Positions 41,899 through 42,079 of a DNA stretch of 42,079 bases are shown piece by piece. The DNA lies in assembly GCA_900766795.1 (NCBI GenBank), contig CAAFWX010000304.1, positions 1 to 42,079 on the forward strand, written 5' to 3'. Origin of the DNA: Oscillospiraceae bacterium. GTDB taxonomy: Bacteria > Bacillota_A > Clostridia > Oscillospirales > Ruminococcaceae. The notes under the pieces were generated by a model. The model searched no databases. It had not been told where the DNA came from and worked only from the letters and a program-made list of their open reading frames with translations. Each line of letters starts with the position of its first letter. Position 1 is the stretch's first letter. The position numbers and the translations under genes are program-made.

Positions 41899-41928
41899 GG
41901 CAACACCGCACAATTACCGGCTTACGCC
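41899..41928 (-). repeat. Dispersed repeat, inverted partner of 63-92
   Basis: 27 of 30 bases match the reverse complement of 63-92. The copy lies in a stretch (about 41895-42025) of small palindromes: GGCTTACGCC, AACGGCTTCGCCTT and CAAGGC-GTCA-GCCTTG. These give the region the look of a REP-like array. I see no gene here. Confidence 0.6.
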
Positions 41929-42079
41929 TTTGCCCAGCAACGGCTTCGCCTTATGCTTTACGCTTGCTTGCATATTTTCCGCCATATTGCACAATTCGTC
42001 CTAGCAAGGCGTCAGCCTTGCGTCGTCCTCATTGTACAATCTGACGAAAAATCTGACGGCGCAATCGCACGACAATAAT

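Noticed and set aside
63..41928. Inverted end repeats as boundaries of a 42-kb mobile element
   Set aside because: The enclosed genes are ordinary chromosomal housekeeping and motility genes without mobility functions, and the repeats lie among other small intergenic palindromes.
41535..42078. Several ORFs of 60-115 codons at the right end
   Set aside because: They overlap palindromic repeats, lack ribosome binding sites, and encode Cys/Arg/Ser-rich unstructured strings.
1..42079. CRISPR array, tRNA or rRNA genes, prophage or transposase genes
   Set aside because: No regularly spaced repeats, cloverleaf sequences, rRNA segments, integrase or transposase ORFs were recognised in either strand.

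Overview
The window looks like a chromosomal segment of a motile, low-GC-lineage Gram-positive bacterium (Bacillota, class Clostridia, most likely an Oscillospiraceae/Ruminococcaceae-type gut anaerobe). The evidence is an HPr with both His15 and Ser46, a flagellar late operon in the Bacillus order flgM-flgN-flgK-flgL-yviE-fliW-csrA, a type IV pilus cluster with no secretin or PilP, strong AGGAGG ribosome binding sites, and several near-consensus SigA promoters with 17-bp spacers. The species is not identifiable from the sequence alone.

Left part (1-13.2 kb). A consensus promoter drives a surface-glycan operon: a DUF4422 glycosyltransferase-like protein, UDP-galactopyranose mutase (glf), a GlfT2-like galactofuranosyltransferase, and a UDP-glucose 6-dehydrogenase (ugd). 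Convergent to it is a membrane-anchored LysM-G5-M23 peptidoglycan hydrolase whose promoter carries a textbook WalR box. Further minus-strand genes are a small lipoprotein, HPr (ptsH) with a long, structured 5' leader, a VWA-domain lipoprotein, and glycogen phosphorylase (glgP).

Middle (13.3-28.4 kb). This is a type IV pilus locus: pilC, a PilM-PilN fusion, pilO, a very large PilX-like minor pilin, two further minor prepilins, the prepilin peptidase (opposite strand, with an unusual 100-residue insert), pilB, pilT, two paralogous major-type pilins and one more prepilin. The second pilin has its own strong promoter and RBS and is probably the main subunit.

Right-middle (28.4-37.2 kb). A SigD (sigma-28) promoter starts a filament-assembly operon: flgM, flgN, flgK, flgL, yviE (DUF6470), fliW, csrA, fliD, fliS and a FliT-position coiled-coil protein. 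Flagellin itself is not in the window. FlgL and FliD are both enlarged by copies of what looks like one shared beta module, and the fliS leader holds a hairpin with a CsrA-type GGA loop.

Right end (37.2-42.1 kb, minus strand). A PflX-type radical SAM protein, a membrane-anchored hypothetical protein, an FkbM methyltransferase-like protein and an EAL-HDOD signalling protein, followed by about 0.6 kb of gene-free DNA with small palindromic repeats. One of these repeats is found, inverted, at the very start of the window. Together the locus joins cell-surface glycan, cell-wall remodelling, pilus and flagellum functions. A possible c-di-GMP link runs through the MshEN domain of PilB and the EAL domain protein. 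Many motif assignments are from memory of protein families; no database search was possible.
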